NCBI GenBank assembly: GCA_036397395.1
Contig: DASWIZ010000004.1
Coordinates: 1-45,531 of the forward strand
Source: DASRUP01 sp036397395
GTDB taxonomy: Bacteria > Patescibacteriota > Minisyncoccia > Minisyncoccales > UBA10102
Reading direction: 5' to 3'
Length of the DNA stretch: 45,531 bases
Shown here piece by piece: positions 24,560 to 31,950 of this stretch. The position numbers and the translations under genes are program-made. Below the pieces are notes generated by a model that was not told the origin of the DNA, did no database searches, and saw only the letters and a list, made by a program, of their open reading frames with translations. Every line of letters begins with the position of its first letter. The stretch's first letter is position 1.

Positions 24560-24565
24560 AGTATA
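24560..24565 (-). promoter_or_regulatory. -10 box of the glycine-rich protein gene
   Basis: TATACT on the minus strand, 6 nt before ATG 24553, with ACCCTA between. The same TATAAT-ACCCTA-ATG arrangement is repeated at 25989-25975. No clear -35. Confidence 0.6.
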
Positions 24566-24573
24566 ACGCTTTA

Positions 24574-25845
24574 TTATTCCAAACACCATTCCCACACTGG
24601 TTTGACGTGAATTGTACAGCCGTTTACCTTCACCTTTTCACGCTCTTCGCTTGTTAAAAGATATCCTTCTTTCATGCGAAGCTCCGCAAGGGCATTTTGC
24701 AGCGCCTTTATTTCTCGCTCTTTTGTTTTTTTGTCGGAAAGACTCCAGCAAACCTGTATCAGCTCTTCCGGACGTTTCCCTTCCGTCGCAAGAAAATCAA
24801 CTTCAAGATTATTTTTCGTTTTATAGTAGAATAACTGTTTTCCTCTTCGTCTCAACTCCACGAAAACCAGATTTTCAAGAAAACGCCCTTTGTTGGGAGA
24901 AAAGGCAAACGCGACAGCCGAAGCCAACCCATTGTCAATACAGTATATCTTTTTTGGCGCAATGTATTGTTGTTTCACAGAATAGGAATATCTGTTCAGG
25001 GGAAAGAGCAGAAAGCTGTTTTCCAGGTATGTCGTGTACGCCTTTACCGTATTGGTACTGCCAAGCTTAAGCATGTCTTTGAGCTTATGAAAGGAGACGG
25101 GCGCGCCTATGTTGCTTATATAGTAGAGCGCGAGCTCCCTCAGCGCCCCTATTTCTTTAATTTCGTATCGCGCCGCAATATCTCTATACAAAATATCGTC
25201 GTAAACCCCTCGCAGAATTTCCCTTCTTTCATATTGGAGGTATTCTGGCATGCCTCCCTTTTGGAGATATTCCTGGAATAAGCGCCGTATCTTTGCGCGT
25301 TCGCTTGTTTGAAAAAGAGAGTTTTTCCGAACTTCAAACTTCTGCATAGCCAGGAATTCACGAAATGAAAATGGGTATAAAGACACCGCGACATGTCTTC
25401 CCGTAAGCGCCGTTCCAAGCTCGCGGCTTAAGAGCGTGGCGTTTGATCCTGAAAGAAAGAATTTGTATCCGCGATCCTGCATGCGGCGTACAAACTTCTC
25501 CCAGCCTTGTATGTTTTGAATCTCGTCGAAGAAGAATACTTTTTTTTCGTCGAACAGCTCCAGGAGTATTTCGTATAAAGCGTTAAAATCGCGGCTTTTG
25601 AAATGCAAAAGTCGCTCGTCCTCGAAATTGAAGTAGTAATATTGTCCTTCGTAGAATTCTTTGATAATCTGCGCAAGAAGCGTTGATTTCCCCACTCGTC
25701 GTATCCCGGCGATAACAACCGCGTGAGGCAATTCGAAAAAGGGCTTCACTTCCCGAAGCTTCTCTCGAGGTATGCCGATCTCCTTGTTCTGTATATACTG
25801 CTTTTGTTCCAATGCAATTTCTTTGAGGATGTTTGCGTCAAACAT
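24574..25845 (-). CDS. AAA+ ATPase with DUF4143 C-terminal domain
   Basis: 423 residues. Walker A GIRRVGKST (47-55), Walker B VFFFDEIQNI (about 103-112), sensor SGSNA, and FREF in the middle match the AAA_14 ATPases; the C-terminal half matches DUF4143, with LENLVFVELRRRGKQLFYYK and LEVDFLATEGK...LIQVCWSL, resembling a PD-(D/E)xK nuclease core. These proteins are widespread accessory genes of unknown function, often lost and gained. It lies between the intact glycine-rich gene and a broken copy of that gene's start, so it, or the DNA carrying it, probably came with that rearrangement. A perfect inverted repeat sits 14 bp upstream of its start. Confidence 0.88.
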   Translation of the reverse strand: MFDANILKEIALEQKQYIQNKEIGIPREKLREVKPFFELPHAVVIAGIRRVGKSTLLAQIIKEFYEGQYYYFNFEDERLLHFKSRDFNALYEILLELFDEKKVFFFDEIQNIQGWEKFVRRMQDRGYKFFLSGSNATLLSRELGTALTGRHVAVSLYPFSFREFLAMQKFEVRKNSLFQTSERAKIRRLFQEYLQKGGMPEYLQYERREILRGVYDDILYRDIAARYEIKEIGALRELALYYISNIGAPVSFHKLKDMLKLGSTNTVKAYTTYLENSFLLFPLNRYSYSVKQQYIAPKKIYCIDNGLASAVAFAFSPNKGRFLENLVFVELRRRGKQLFYYKTKNNLEVDFLATEGKRPEELIQVCWSLSDKKTKEREIKALQNALAELRMKEGYLLTSEEREKVKVNGCTIHVKPVWEWCLE

Positions 25846-25858
25846 GGGATACAGATAA

Positions 25859-25883
25859 AAGTTGTCATTACCAATGACAACTT
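25859..25883. promoter_or_regulatory. Perfect inverted repeat upstream of the AAA+ ATPase gene
   Basis: AAGTTGTCATT (25859-25869), ACC, AATGACAACTT (25873-25883): 11-bp perfect arms. A TTGACA (25906-25901, minus strand) lies just upstream, so the repeat would sit at the -10/start region, a typical repressor site. Confidence 0.6.
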
Positions 25884-25977
25884 ACCATATATAGTTTTCA
25901 TTGTCAAATCTAAAAACCTGGAGCGCGAGGAGCGACGCGCCGCACAAGACCGTTGCTAAAACGAGAAATCGATGCAT
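25882..25977 (-). pseudogene. Broken copy of the glycine-rich protein gene start
   Basis: TATAAT, 6 nt, then a 31-codon frame beginning MHRFLVLATVLCGASLLALQ, nearly identical to the signal peptide of the gene at 24553, with matching promoter sequence. Similarity stops after LQVF and the frame closes at 25882. Its promoter may still be active and run into the ATPase gene. Confidence 0.75.
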
Positions 25978-26010
25978 TAGGGTATTATAAATCGTTTGCG
26001 GGAAATATGC

Positions 26011-26016
26011 TATAAT
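26011..26016 (+). promoter_or_regulatory. -10 box before the PIN remnant
   Basis: TATAAT, 6 nt before the GTG at 26023; leaderless layout. It would now serve the downstream antitoxin-like gene. Confidence 0.5.
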
Positions 26017-26022
26017 GAACGC

Positions 26023-26106
26023 GTGAAACTTTATTTGGACAACAGCTTTCTGAACCGGCCGTTTGATGACCTTTCTGTTGGGTTGAACCCCTTTAACTTT
26101 TATTGA
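26023..26106 (+). pseudogene. Truncated PIN-domain toxin remnant
   Basis: The 27-codon frame starts (GTG) KLYLDNSFLNRPFDDLS, the N-terminus typical of PIN-domain ribonuclease toxins including the first catalytic Asp, then runs into unrelated GLNPFNFY and a stop. A full PIN domain needs about 130 residues, so the toxin is dead. Confidence 0.65.
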
Positions 26107-26111
26107 TACCT

Positions 26112-26321
26112 ATGGCAACCGCTACAAAGGAAAATAACAAATCCTTGCTTACCGATGCTTTTGATGCATTGCTCGAAAAGTTTGGCCCGCGCAAAACCAC
26201 CCAATTGTGGCAGATTTTAGCTATGCCTCGAGGCGATTATGTAAAGACGAGGCGTAAGCTATTTGCCGGTAAAGATGTTACTACGATGTACAGAGAGGCA
26301 AAGAAGTTTAACCGAAAATAG
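26112..26321 (+). CDS. Small protein, probable former antitoxin partner of the PIN remnant
   Basis: 69 residues from ATG 26112: LLTDAFDALLEKFGPRKTTQLWQIL, then GDYVKTRRKLFAGKDVTTMYREAKKF. I recall similar small genes beside PIN toxins in Patescibacteria, where they would be antitoxins, but I cannot verify this. It follows the toxin remnant by 5 bp and is closed by a strong terminator 26 bp downstream. With its toxin gone it may be a solitary antitoxin or be decaying. An upstream TTG (26103) adds only three residues. Confidence 0.6.
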   Translation: MATATKENNKSLLTDAFDALLEKFGPRKTTQLWQILAMPRGDYVKTRRKLFAGKDVTTMYREAKKFNRK

Positions 26322-26347
26322 CCAACCATGGCAAAAGATGTTATCAC

Positions 26348-26371
26348 CCCGGCAATGCTGCCGGGTTTTTT
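26348..26371 (+). terminator. Terminator after the antitoxin-like gene
   Basis: CCCGGCA (26348-26354), ATGC, TGCCGGG (26359-26365), then six T. Confidence 0.9.
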
Positions 26372-26414
26372 GAAACAAAAATCTGCAACGCAAGCAAAGA
26401 CGCGCCGCATAATA
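26372..26414 (-). pseudogene. Third, decayed copy of the glycine-rich gene signal-peptide region
   Basis: Read on the minus strand, TTATGCGGCGCGTC and the following bases encode LCGASLLALQIFVS, matching VLCGVTLLALQVFVS of the intact gene. The start codon side is missing; the match begins at the uvrC stop and ends at the terminator. Confidence 0.65.
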
Positions 26415-27701
26415 CTACGCATTTGGCATAATAACTTTTTTGCGTAAAAGCCTGTGATAACCAATAGCAAAGCGATGGGCTTCGTCGCGGATATGCAGAA
26501 TGAAGTTGGACACGGGTTGAGGCATGTCCTTTAAGAGAAGTGGTTGAGATTGTCCGGGGAGGAAAAGCTCATTATGCTTTTTGGCTATAGCGGCAACAGC
26601 AATAGGTTTCAATTTTGAATTTGTTTCGGATTTCGTGCTTCGGATTTCGGATTTCTGCAAAGCGCGCAACGCTGCGGTAAGCTGGCCGCGGCCGCCGTCT
26701 ATAATCATCAAATCGGGGTAGGGCCATTCGGTGTGCCGGAGGCGGCGGGTTATGGTTTCTTCCAGCATGGCAAAGTCGTTGGGCGTGTCGCCAAGCCGAA
26801 TTTTAAATTTTCGGTATTGGTCTTTGGCGGGGGCGCCGTTTACAAATACGGGCATAGAGCTGGTGGCCTCTTGGCCTTGCATGTTAGAAATGTCGTACGC
26901 CTCCACGCGGGAAATGCGTCTTTTTGCATCCAAGATTCTCCGCAGATACTTTTCTATGGCTGGCCAGTTCACCCCGACCGAAGCGTCGGGGTCTGTCGGC
27001 CTAAATATTCTGGCATGCGAAAAAATAACTTCCAAATCGTGCAGCTGGTCGCGCAACTCTTTTGCCTTTTCGTACTGCTGGGCTTTTGCAGCTTCTGCCA
27101 TTTCTTTTTGCAGCTTTTTTAGCACGTTTTGTTTTTTGCCCTGCAATACCGAGGTTAGGTTTTTTAGATCTTTTTTGTATTTTGCAGCATTTGGTTCCGG
27201 CCCGGGGCATAACCCCAAGTTACAATACTGGCATAATCTTTTTTCGTGCTTTTTGGTGTAGTAGGGGAAAATCCGGCGCAAGCTCCGCAATGTTCGTTTT
27301 ACCGCTTTGCCATCTACGAACGGCCCGATATACGAGCCATCTTGATTTTGCTGGTGCGTTATAAGGACGCGCGGCAAATCTTCTTTTGCAATAAGCACAA
27401 AGAAATAATTTTTTCCGTCCTTCCATAGTACGTTGTATTTCGGCAAGCGCTCTTTGATGAGTGCGGACTCCAGCAGTAATGCTTCAATTTCCGAGTCAGT
27501 TTCCACGTACCCAATTTTCTCTACTTGATCCATAAACAGGTTGTCGCGGTAGCTTGGCTGCATAAAGTGCGTTTTTACCCGATCGCGCAAATTCCCGGCT
27601 TTACCTATATATAGCAGGCTATTTTTATCCCAAAACGAATACACCCCCGTGGTTTTGGGAATTTCCGCAATGTTCTCTTTTTTTGCATACGCGAATTTCA
27701 T
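26415..27701 (-). CDS. uvrC: Excinuclease subunit UvrC, lacking the helix-hairpin-helix domain
   Basis: UvrC makes both cuts during nucleotide-excision repair with UvrA and UvrB. The 428-residue protein has the GIY-YIG nuclease (GVYSFWDKNSLLYIGKAG, residues about 19-37), a Cys cluster CQYCNLGLCPGP, the UVR coiled region (about 194-228) and the RNase H-like nuclease (VEAYDISNMQG, MIIDGGRGQL, KKHNELF). It stops right after the nuclease domain; the C-terminal (HhH)2 domain of about 610-residue UvrC proteins is absent. Residues near 345-361 (KSEIRSTKSETNSKLK) come from an AT-rich spacer-like sequence also found upstream of htpX. The last codons abut a fragment of another gene. Confidence 0.93.
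   Translation of the reverse strand: MKFAYAKKENIAEIPKTTGVYSFWDKNSLLYIGKAGNLRDRVKTHFMQPSYRDNLFMDQVEKIGYVETDSEIEALLLESALIKERLPKYNVLWKDGKNYFFVLIAKEDLPRVLITHQQNQDGSYIGPFVDGKAVKRTLRSLRRIFPYYTKKHEKRLCQYCNLGLCPGPEPNAAKYKKDLKNLTSVLQGKKQNVLKKLQKEMAEAAKAQQYEKAKELRDQLHDLEVIFSHARIFRPTDPDASVGVNWPAIEKYLRRILDAKRRISRVEAYDISNMQGQEATSSMPVFVNGAPAKDQYRKFKIRLGDTPNDFAMLEETITRRLRHTEWPYPDLMIIDGGRGQLTAALRALQKSEIRSTKSETNSKLKPIAVAAIAKKHNELFLPGQSQPLLLKDMPQPVSNFILHIRDEAHRFAIGYHRLLRKKVIMPNA
26608..26658 (-). repeat. AT-rich spacer-family sequence inside uvrC
   Basis: Low-complexity tract that shares an exact 18-nt word, GAAGCACGAAATCCGAAA (26641-26624), with the spacer at 37131-37148. It is in frame and translated. Confidence 0.8.
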
Positions 27702-27757
27702 AGTTTATTCATTCTAACAAAAATACCCTGAAGTTTCAGAGGCTTTTTGTCGAGACG

Positions 27758-28000
27758 TCAAATATTTTTATAGGTTTTTTCGTTTCTTCTCTCGATTGCG
27801 AGGATGAACGTCTTTTCGTCTCGTCTTTGATAAATAATTCTTATATCTCCTTTACGTACTCGAAAAATATCTTCTCGATCTTTGAGCTTCTTAATATCCA
27901 TGCTCTCGAGAGTTCCTTTTTGGATGTTTCGCAAAAGCAGCTCTACGGCTTTTCTTTCTTTCGCGCTTAGCTTCTTTAAAGCCTTGCTGATTTTATCCAT
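27758..28000 (-). CDS. RelE/ParE-type toxin
   Basis: 80 residues: MDKISKALKKLSAKERKAV, then LKDREDIFRVRKGDIRIIYQ and a C-terminal FILAIERRNEKTYK, the fold and basic residues of the RelE superfamily (mRNA interferases or gyrase inhibitors). It follows the antitoxin by 3 bp. Which activity it has cannot be told from sequence. Confidence 0.85.
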   Translation of the reverse strand: MDKISKALKKLSAKERKAVELLLRNIQKGTLESMDIKKLKDREDIFRVRKGDIRIIYQRRDEKTFILAIERRNEKTYKNI

Positions 28001-28003
28001 AAG

Positions 28004-28213
28004 CTATAAGCGCGAAAGAATATCGTCGATATGTACTCCTCCTTTCTTAATTTTCGTAAAGTCAATTACTTCTTCCCACTCTTCTTCTAGGGGAGCAATG
28101 CGAAAAAGCGGTTTTGATTTTCTCATAACCACGTACGTTTCGCCTTGCCCGATATCACGCACATATTTTTCAGTATTTTCCCGTAACTCTTTTAGGCCTA
28201 TGATTTTTTCCAT
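28004..28213 (-). CDS. Phd/YefM-type antitoxin
   Basis: 69 residues: MEKIIGLKELRENTEKYVRDI, then ETYVVMRKSKPLFRIAP, the Phd/YefM DNA-binding fold; the acidic C-terminal part would cover the toxin. First gene of the pair, so the complex likely represses its own promoter through the palindrome at 28225-28238. Confidence 0.87.
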   Translation of the reverse strand: MEKIIGLKELRENTEKYVRDIGQGETYVVMRKSKPLFRIAPLEEEWEEVIDFTKIKKGGVHIDDILSRL

Positions 28214-28221
28214 ATATTTTA

Positions 28222-28250
28222 AGTTTATCTTAAGATAATCTTAGTGTCAA
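28222..28250 (-). promoter_or_regulatory. Toxin-antitoxin promoter with operator palindrome
   Basis: TTGACA (28250-28245), 17-bp spacer, TAAACT (28227-28222), 8 nt to the ATG. A perfect 14-bp palindrome TTATCTTAAGATAA (28225-28238) overlaps the -10 and spacer. Confidence 0.8.
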
Positions 28251-28295
28251 GTTCCCCTCAAAAACAAAGCCCGAGAGAGATTCCCCTCTCAAGAA

Positions 28296-28324
28296 TTGAT
28301 TGTTCTTGCATTTTCGTGTATAAT
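28296..28324 (+). promoter_or_regulatory. uvrA promoter
   Basis: TTGATT (28296-28301), 17-bp spacer, TATAAT (28319-28324); leader of about 7 nt to ATG 28338. No LexA-type box is evident. Confidence 0.75.
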
Positions 28325-28337
28325 TGGACACTGATAT

Positions 28338-31223
28338 ATGCCAAAGAAAGATGGTTCGCAGGTTATTAAAATTCGGGGCCCCGTAAAGTCAGCAAGGCTG
28401 ACCACGGGGCAAGGGCAAGGGTTCATCAAAATACGAGGCGCCAGAGTTCATAACCTAAAGAACATCGACGTTGACATTCCCAAGAATAAGCTGGTGGTTA
28501 TTACCGGTTTGTCGGGTTCGGGGAAAAGTTCGCTCGCGTTCGATACGTTGTACGCGGAAGGCCAGCGCCGGTACGTGGAAAGTTTGTCCGCGTACGCCCG
28601 GCAGTTTTTGGGCGTAATGGACAAGCCCGACGTGGATAGCATCGAAGGCATTAGTCCCGCCATTGCCATAGATCAGCGCAAAGGCTCGCACAATCCGCGC
28701 TCCACCGTGGGCACGATTACCGAGATATACGACTATCTTCGGCTTTTGTTCGCGCACGTTGGCATTCCCCATTGCCCCAACTGTGGCAAAGAAGTAAAGC
28801 GCCAAAGCGTAAGCCAAATCGCCCAGCAGGTGGTAAAACTGCCTGCAGGAACGGAAATTGCCATACTGGGGCCGGTGGTGCGCGCCAGAAAAGGCGAACA
28901 CCAGGGCGTTTTGCAAGAAGTGCAGAACGCGGGCTTTGTGCGCGTGCGTATAGACGGCGTAACGCACCGGCTACAAGAAGTCATACAAACAGAACTCGAC
29001 CGCAAGAAAAAGCACAGTATTGAAGTGGTGGTAGACAGGCTTGTCATTGAGAAGAATATCGACCGCACACGTTTGGTAGATTCTTTGGAAACCGCGTTAA
29101 AGCTTGGCAAGGGAATTGTGGTAATCCAGGTTCCCGAAGGCAAGAAAACAAAAGACCTGTTGTTCTCTGAACATTTCGCGTGCGAGGATTGCGGCATTAG
29201 CCTGCCGGCCATTGAACCTCGGCTGTTCTCGTTTAACTCGCCGTTCGGGGCCTGTGCTTCATGCCAGGGCTTGGGCGAAAAACTCGAAGTGGATCCCGAC
29301 CTGGTAATGCCAAACAAAAATCTTTCCATAGCCGAGGGAGCTGTGTTCCCGTGGGCAAAAGCCTCGCATAAAATCGGCAGGCAGGGAATGTTTTGGTGGA
29401 TGCTGGAAGAACTGGCAAAGCAGTACGGGTTTTCCTTGCGCGCTCCCGTAAAAAGTTTGGATAAAAAAGACGTGGACGTTATTTTATACGGCGCCGGCGA
29501 TTTTGAAGGCGTTATTCCGTGGTTGGAGCGCAGGTACCACGAAACCGATTCTGACTTTGCCCGTGAAGAAATTGAGCAGTACATGGTGGAAAAACAGTGC
29601 GAGCTGTGCCAGGGAAAGCGGTTAAAGCCCGAGGTGCTGGCGGTAACCGTTGGCCAAAAATCCATAGACGACGTGGTGCAGGCCAGCTGCGAGCAAAGCA
29701 AAGAATTTTTCCAAAACCTAAACAAAAACCTACAGGAGCACGAAAAAAAAATTGCCGCCCCCATTATAAAAGAAGTGTTAAACCGGCTGCAGTTTTTATT
29801 GGACGTTGGCTTGGAATACCTAACGCTGGCCCGCAAAGCAGGCACGCTTTCCGGCGGGGAAGAGCAGCGCATACGCTTGGCCACGCAAATCGGGTCAAAG
29901 CTTTCGGGCGTTTTGTACATTTTAGACGAGCCTTCCATTGGCTTGCATTCTCGCGACCAGCACCGGTTAATTAAAACCTTAAAGCAGCTGCGCGACGTGG
30001 GCAATACCGTTATTGTGGTAGAGCACGACCCGCAAACCATTGTGGAATCAGACTGGGTTGTTGACATTGGCCCTGGCGCGGGCAAACACGGAGGGCGCGT
30101 CACCTTCACTGGCACACCAGCAAGTTTATTGAAAAGCAAAACATTAACCGGAGAGTACCTAGCTGGCAAGCGAAAAGTTCAAATTCCAAATGCCAAATTC
30201 CAAATAAATCCTAAATACAAAATACCAAATACTAAATACTTGACCGTAAAAGGGGCAAGCGAACATAACCTTAAGAATATCGACGTTAAAATTCCGTTGG
30301 GAAAGTTTGTGTGCGTTACGGGAGTTTCGGGATCTGGCAAAAGCTCCCTGGTAAACGACATTGTGGCAAAAGCATTGTTAAAAAAGTTTTACCGCGCCAA
30401 AGACGAACCGGGCGCCCACAAAGAAATCGTGGGTACGCAAAATCTCGACAAAGTGGTGTTGGTGGACCAGTCGCCGATTGGCCGCACGCCGCGCTCCAAC
30501 CCGGCCACGTACACGGGCGTGTTTTCGCATATTCGCGATTTGTTCGTGAAAACAAAAGAAGCAAGGGTGCGCGGGTACGCGGCCGGCCGATTCTCGTTTA
30601 ACGTAAAAGGCGGCAGGTGCGAATCGTGCGAAGGCCAGGGCCTAAAGAAAATTGAAATGTACTTTTTACCCGACGTGTACGTGGAATGCGAGGTGTGCGG
30701 CGGCAAGCGCTACAACAAAGAGGCGCTGGAAATTTTATATAAAGACAAAAACATTGCCGATGTTTTGGCAATGACGGTAGAAGAAGGCCTGGAGTTTTTC
30801 AAAAACATTCCGCCTGTGTCCTCAAAGCTCAAAACGTTAAACGAGGTGGGCTTAAGTTACGTGGAGCTTGGCCAACCGGCTCCTTCGCTTTCGGGAGGGG
30901 AGGCGCAGCGCGTAAAGCTGGCCACCGAACTTTCGAAAAAAGCCACGGGCAAAACAATGTACATATTAGACGAGCCCACAACAGGCCTGCATTTTGATGA
31001 CGTGCGAAAACTGTTGCACGTGCTGGCCGAACTAGTGGCAAAAGGCAACACCGTAGTTACCATTGAGCACAATCTCGATTTTATCGCTTCAACTGATTGG
31101 GTGATCGATCTTGGTCCTGAAGGCGGCGACAAAGGGGGATATATTGTCGCCGAAGGCCCGCCAAGCGTCGTCGCCAAAAATCGCAAATCCTACACTGGGC
31201 AGTATTTAAAATCTTCTTTGTAA
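28338..31223 (+). CDS. uvrA: Excinuclease subunit UvrA
   Basis: UvrA is the damage sensor of nucleotide-excision repair, a tandem ABC ATPase dimer. The 961-residue protein has two ATPase modules: Walker A GLSGSGKSS and GVSGSGKSS, signatures TLSGGEEQRIRLA and SLSGGEAQRVKLATEL, and zinc modules (CPNCG, CEDCG with CASCQG, CESCEGQG with CEVCGGKRY). A 25-residue N-terminal extension precedes IRGARVHNLKNIDV. Between the modules, residues about 612-635 (QIPNAKFQINPKYKIPNTKY) derive from AT-rich spacer-like DNA instead of conserved UvrA sequence. It is separate from uvrC on the other strand and uvrB is not in the window. Confidence 0.97.
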   Translation: MPKKDGSQVIKIRGPVKSARLTTGQGQGFIKIRGARVHNLKNIDVDIPKNKLVVITGLSGSGKSSLAFDTLYAEGQRRYVESLSAYARQFLGVMDKPDVDSIEGISPAIAIDQRKGSHNPRSTVGTITEIYDYLRLLFAHVGIPHCPNCGKEVKRQSVSQIAQQVVKLPAGTEIAILGPVVRARKGEHQGVLQEVQNAGFVRVRIDGVTHRLQEVIQTELDRKKKHSIEVVVDRLVIEKNIDRTRLVDSLETALKLGKGIVVIQVPEGKKTKDLLFSEHFACEDCGISLPAIEPRLFSFNSPFGACASCQGLGEKLEVDPDLVMPNKNLSIAEGAVFPWAKASHKIGRQGMFWWMLEELAKQYGFSLRAPVKSLDKKDVDVILYGAGDFEGVIPWLERRYHETDSDFAREEIEQYMVEKQCELCQGKRLKPEVLAVTVGQKSIDDVVQASCEQSKEFFQNLNKNLQEHEKKIAAPIIKEVLNRLQFLLDVGLEYLTLARKAGTLSGGEEQRIRLATQIGSKLSGVLYILDEPSIGLHSRDQHRLIKTLKQLRDVGNTVIVVEHDPQTIVESDWVVDIGPGAGKHGGRVTFTGTPASLLKSKTLTGEYLAGKRKVQIPNAKFQINPKYKIPNTKYLTVKGASEHNLKNIDVKIPLGKFVCVTGVSGSGKSSLVNDIVAKALLKKFYRAKDEPGAHKEIVGTQNLDKVVLVDQSPIGRTPRSNPATYTGVFSHIRDLFVKTKEARVRGYAAGRFSFNVKGGRCESCEGQGLKKIEMYFLPDVYVECEVCGGKRYNKEALEILYKDKNIADVLAMTVEEGLEFFKNIPPVSSKLKTLNEVGLSYVELGQPAPSLSGGEAQRVKLATELSKKATGKTMYILDEPTTGLHFDDVRKLLHVLAELVAKGNTVVTIEHNLDFIASTDWVIDLGPEGGDKGGYIVAEGPPSVVAKNRKSYTGQYLKSSL
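30176..30240 (+). repeat. AT-rich spacer-family sequence inside uvrA
   Basis: Low-complexity tract of CCAAAT/TACAAAAT words, about 65 bp, in frame between the two ATPase modules. Similar in style to the spacer at 37131-37255 and the tract in uvrC. Confidence 0.7.
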
Positions 31224-31306
31224 AAGTTGCGTGGCTACGTGGTTATGCTATAAGGAGGGTAGTTCGTAAAGAGCAGACTATACATTTTCAAATATTGGAG
31301 GTCGTG

Positions 31307-31510
31307 ATGTCCGATAAAATAAAAAGGGGAAAGAAGCGGGGCAGAAGAGACGTGCAAAGAGGCGTGGCAACAATGCTCGAGGGCAACAAGAAGACGAGGG
31401 ACGGCGGTCCAGCGCAAAAACCTCCTCCACCAGGAAGCCCAGAGCGCCGTGCATATGTCGACGATCTCTATAATACTATCTTAGGGGAAGGGCCTACTAC
31501 TCGGAACTAA
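31307..31510 (+). CDS. Small basic disordered protein, unknown
   Basis: 67 residues, rich in Lys/Arg/Gly at the N-terminus (KIKRGKKRGRRDVQRG) and Pro in the middle, ending with a short helix (RRAYVDDLYNTILG). I do not recognise it. GGAGGT (31297-31302) lies 4 nt before ATG 31307, one of the few clear Shine-Dalgarno sites here, and TATACA (31280-31285) may be its -10. A terminator follows. The frame also opens at 31295, inside the ribosome site, so I use 31307. Confidence 0.55.
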   Translation: MSDKIKRGKKRGRRDVQRGVATMLEGNKKTRDGGPAQKPPPPGSPERRAYVDDLYNTILGEGPTTRN

Positions 31511-31537
31511 ATTTTGGTGCAGCCTAAACGTCTTATA

Positions 31538-31578
31538 CCCTCCGTTTTTGCAAAGAAACGGAGGGGTTGACTTTTTTG
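31538..31578 (+). terminator. Terminator before groES
   Basis: CCCTCCGTTT (31538-31547), 8-nt loop, AAACGGAGGG (31556-31565), then GTTGACTTTTTTG. Its T-run doubles as part of the groES promoter. Confidence 0.85.
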
Positions 31579-31595
31579 TCGGGATTTTCTATACT
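31567..31595 (+). promoter_or_regulatory. groES-groEL promoter
   Basis: TTGACT (31567-31572), 17-bp spacer, TATACT (31590-31595), directly followed by CIRCE. Confidence 0.85.
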
Positions 31596-31607
31596 ATGGG
31601 CAGGAAA

Positions 31608-31634
31608 TTAGCAGTCTCTTAGGTCGAGTGCTAA
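31608..31634 (+). promoter_or_regulatory. CIRCE operator (HrcA binding site)
   Basis: TTAGCAGTC, 9 bp, GAGTGCTAA. The classical element is TTAGCACTC-N9-GAGTGCTAA; one base differs in the left arm. It lies at the predicted transcript start, so HrcA should repress groESL until heat or misfolding stress. hrcA itself is not in this window. Confidence 0.95.
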
Positions 31635-31658
31635 CCAATCAATAATCTACAATAAACA

Positions 31659-31949
31659 ATGAATATCAAACCATTAGCAGATCACGTGGTTATAGAGCCT
31701 CTCAAGCAAGAGGAAAAAACCAAATCGGGCATTATTTTGCCAGATACGGCAGAAAAAGAACGCCCCGAACAGGGCAAAGTTATTGCCGTGGGCCCCGGCA
31801 AAAAAACAGAAGACGGCAAGGTAATACCCATGGATATTAAAGTGGGCGACACCGTGCTGTTTACCAAATACGGCCCCAACGAAGTAAAAGTCGGAGATAA
31901 AGAATACTTAATCGCGAAAGAGGACGACATCCTCGGAATATTGGAATAA
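31659..31949 (+). CDS. groES: Co-chaperonin GroES
   Basis: The 10-kDa lid of the GroEL chamber. 96 residues with MNIKPLADHVVIEPL, the mobile loop KTKSGIILPDTA and the VGDTVLFTKYGPNEVKVGDKEYLIAKEDDILGIL core. First gene of a CIRCE-controlled operon; groEL starts 1 nt after its stop. Confidence 0.97.
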   Translation: MNIKPLADHVVIEPLKQEEKTKSGIILPDTAEKERPEQGKVIAVGPGKKTEDGKVIPMDIKVGDTVLFTKYGPNEVKVGDKEYLIAKEDDILGILE

Positions 31950-31950
31950 C

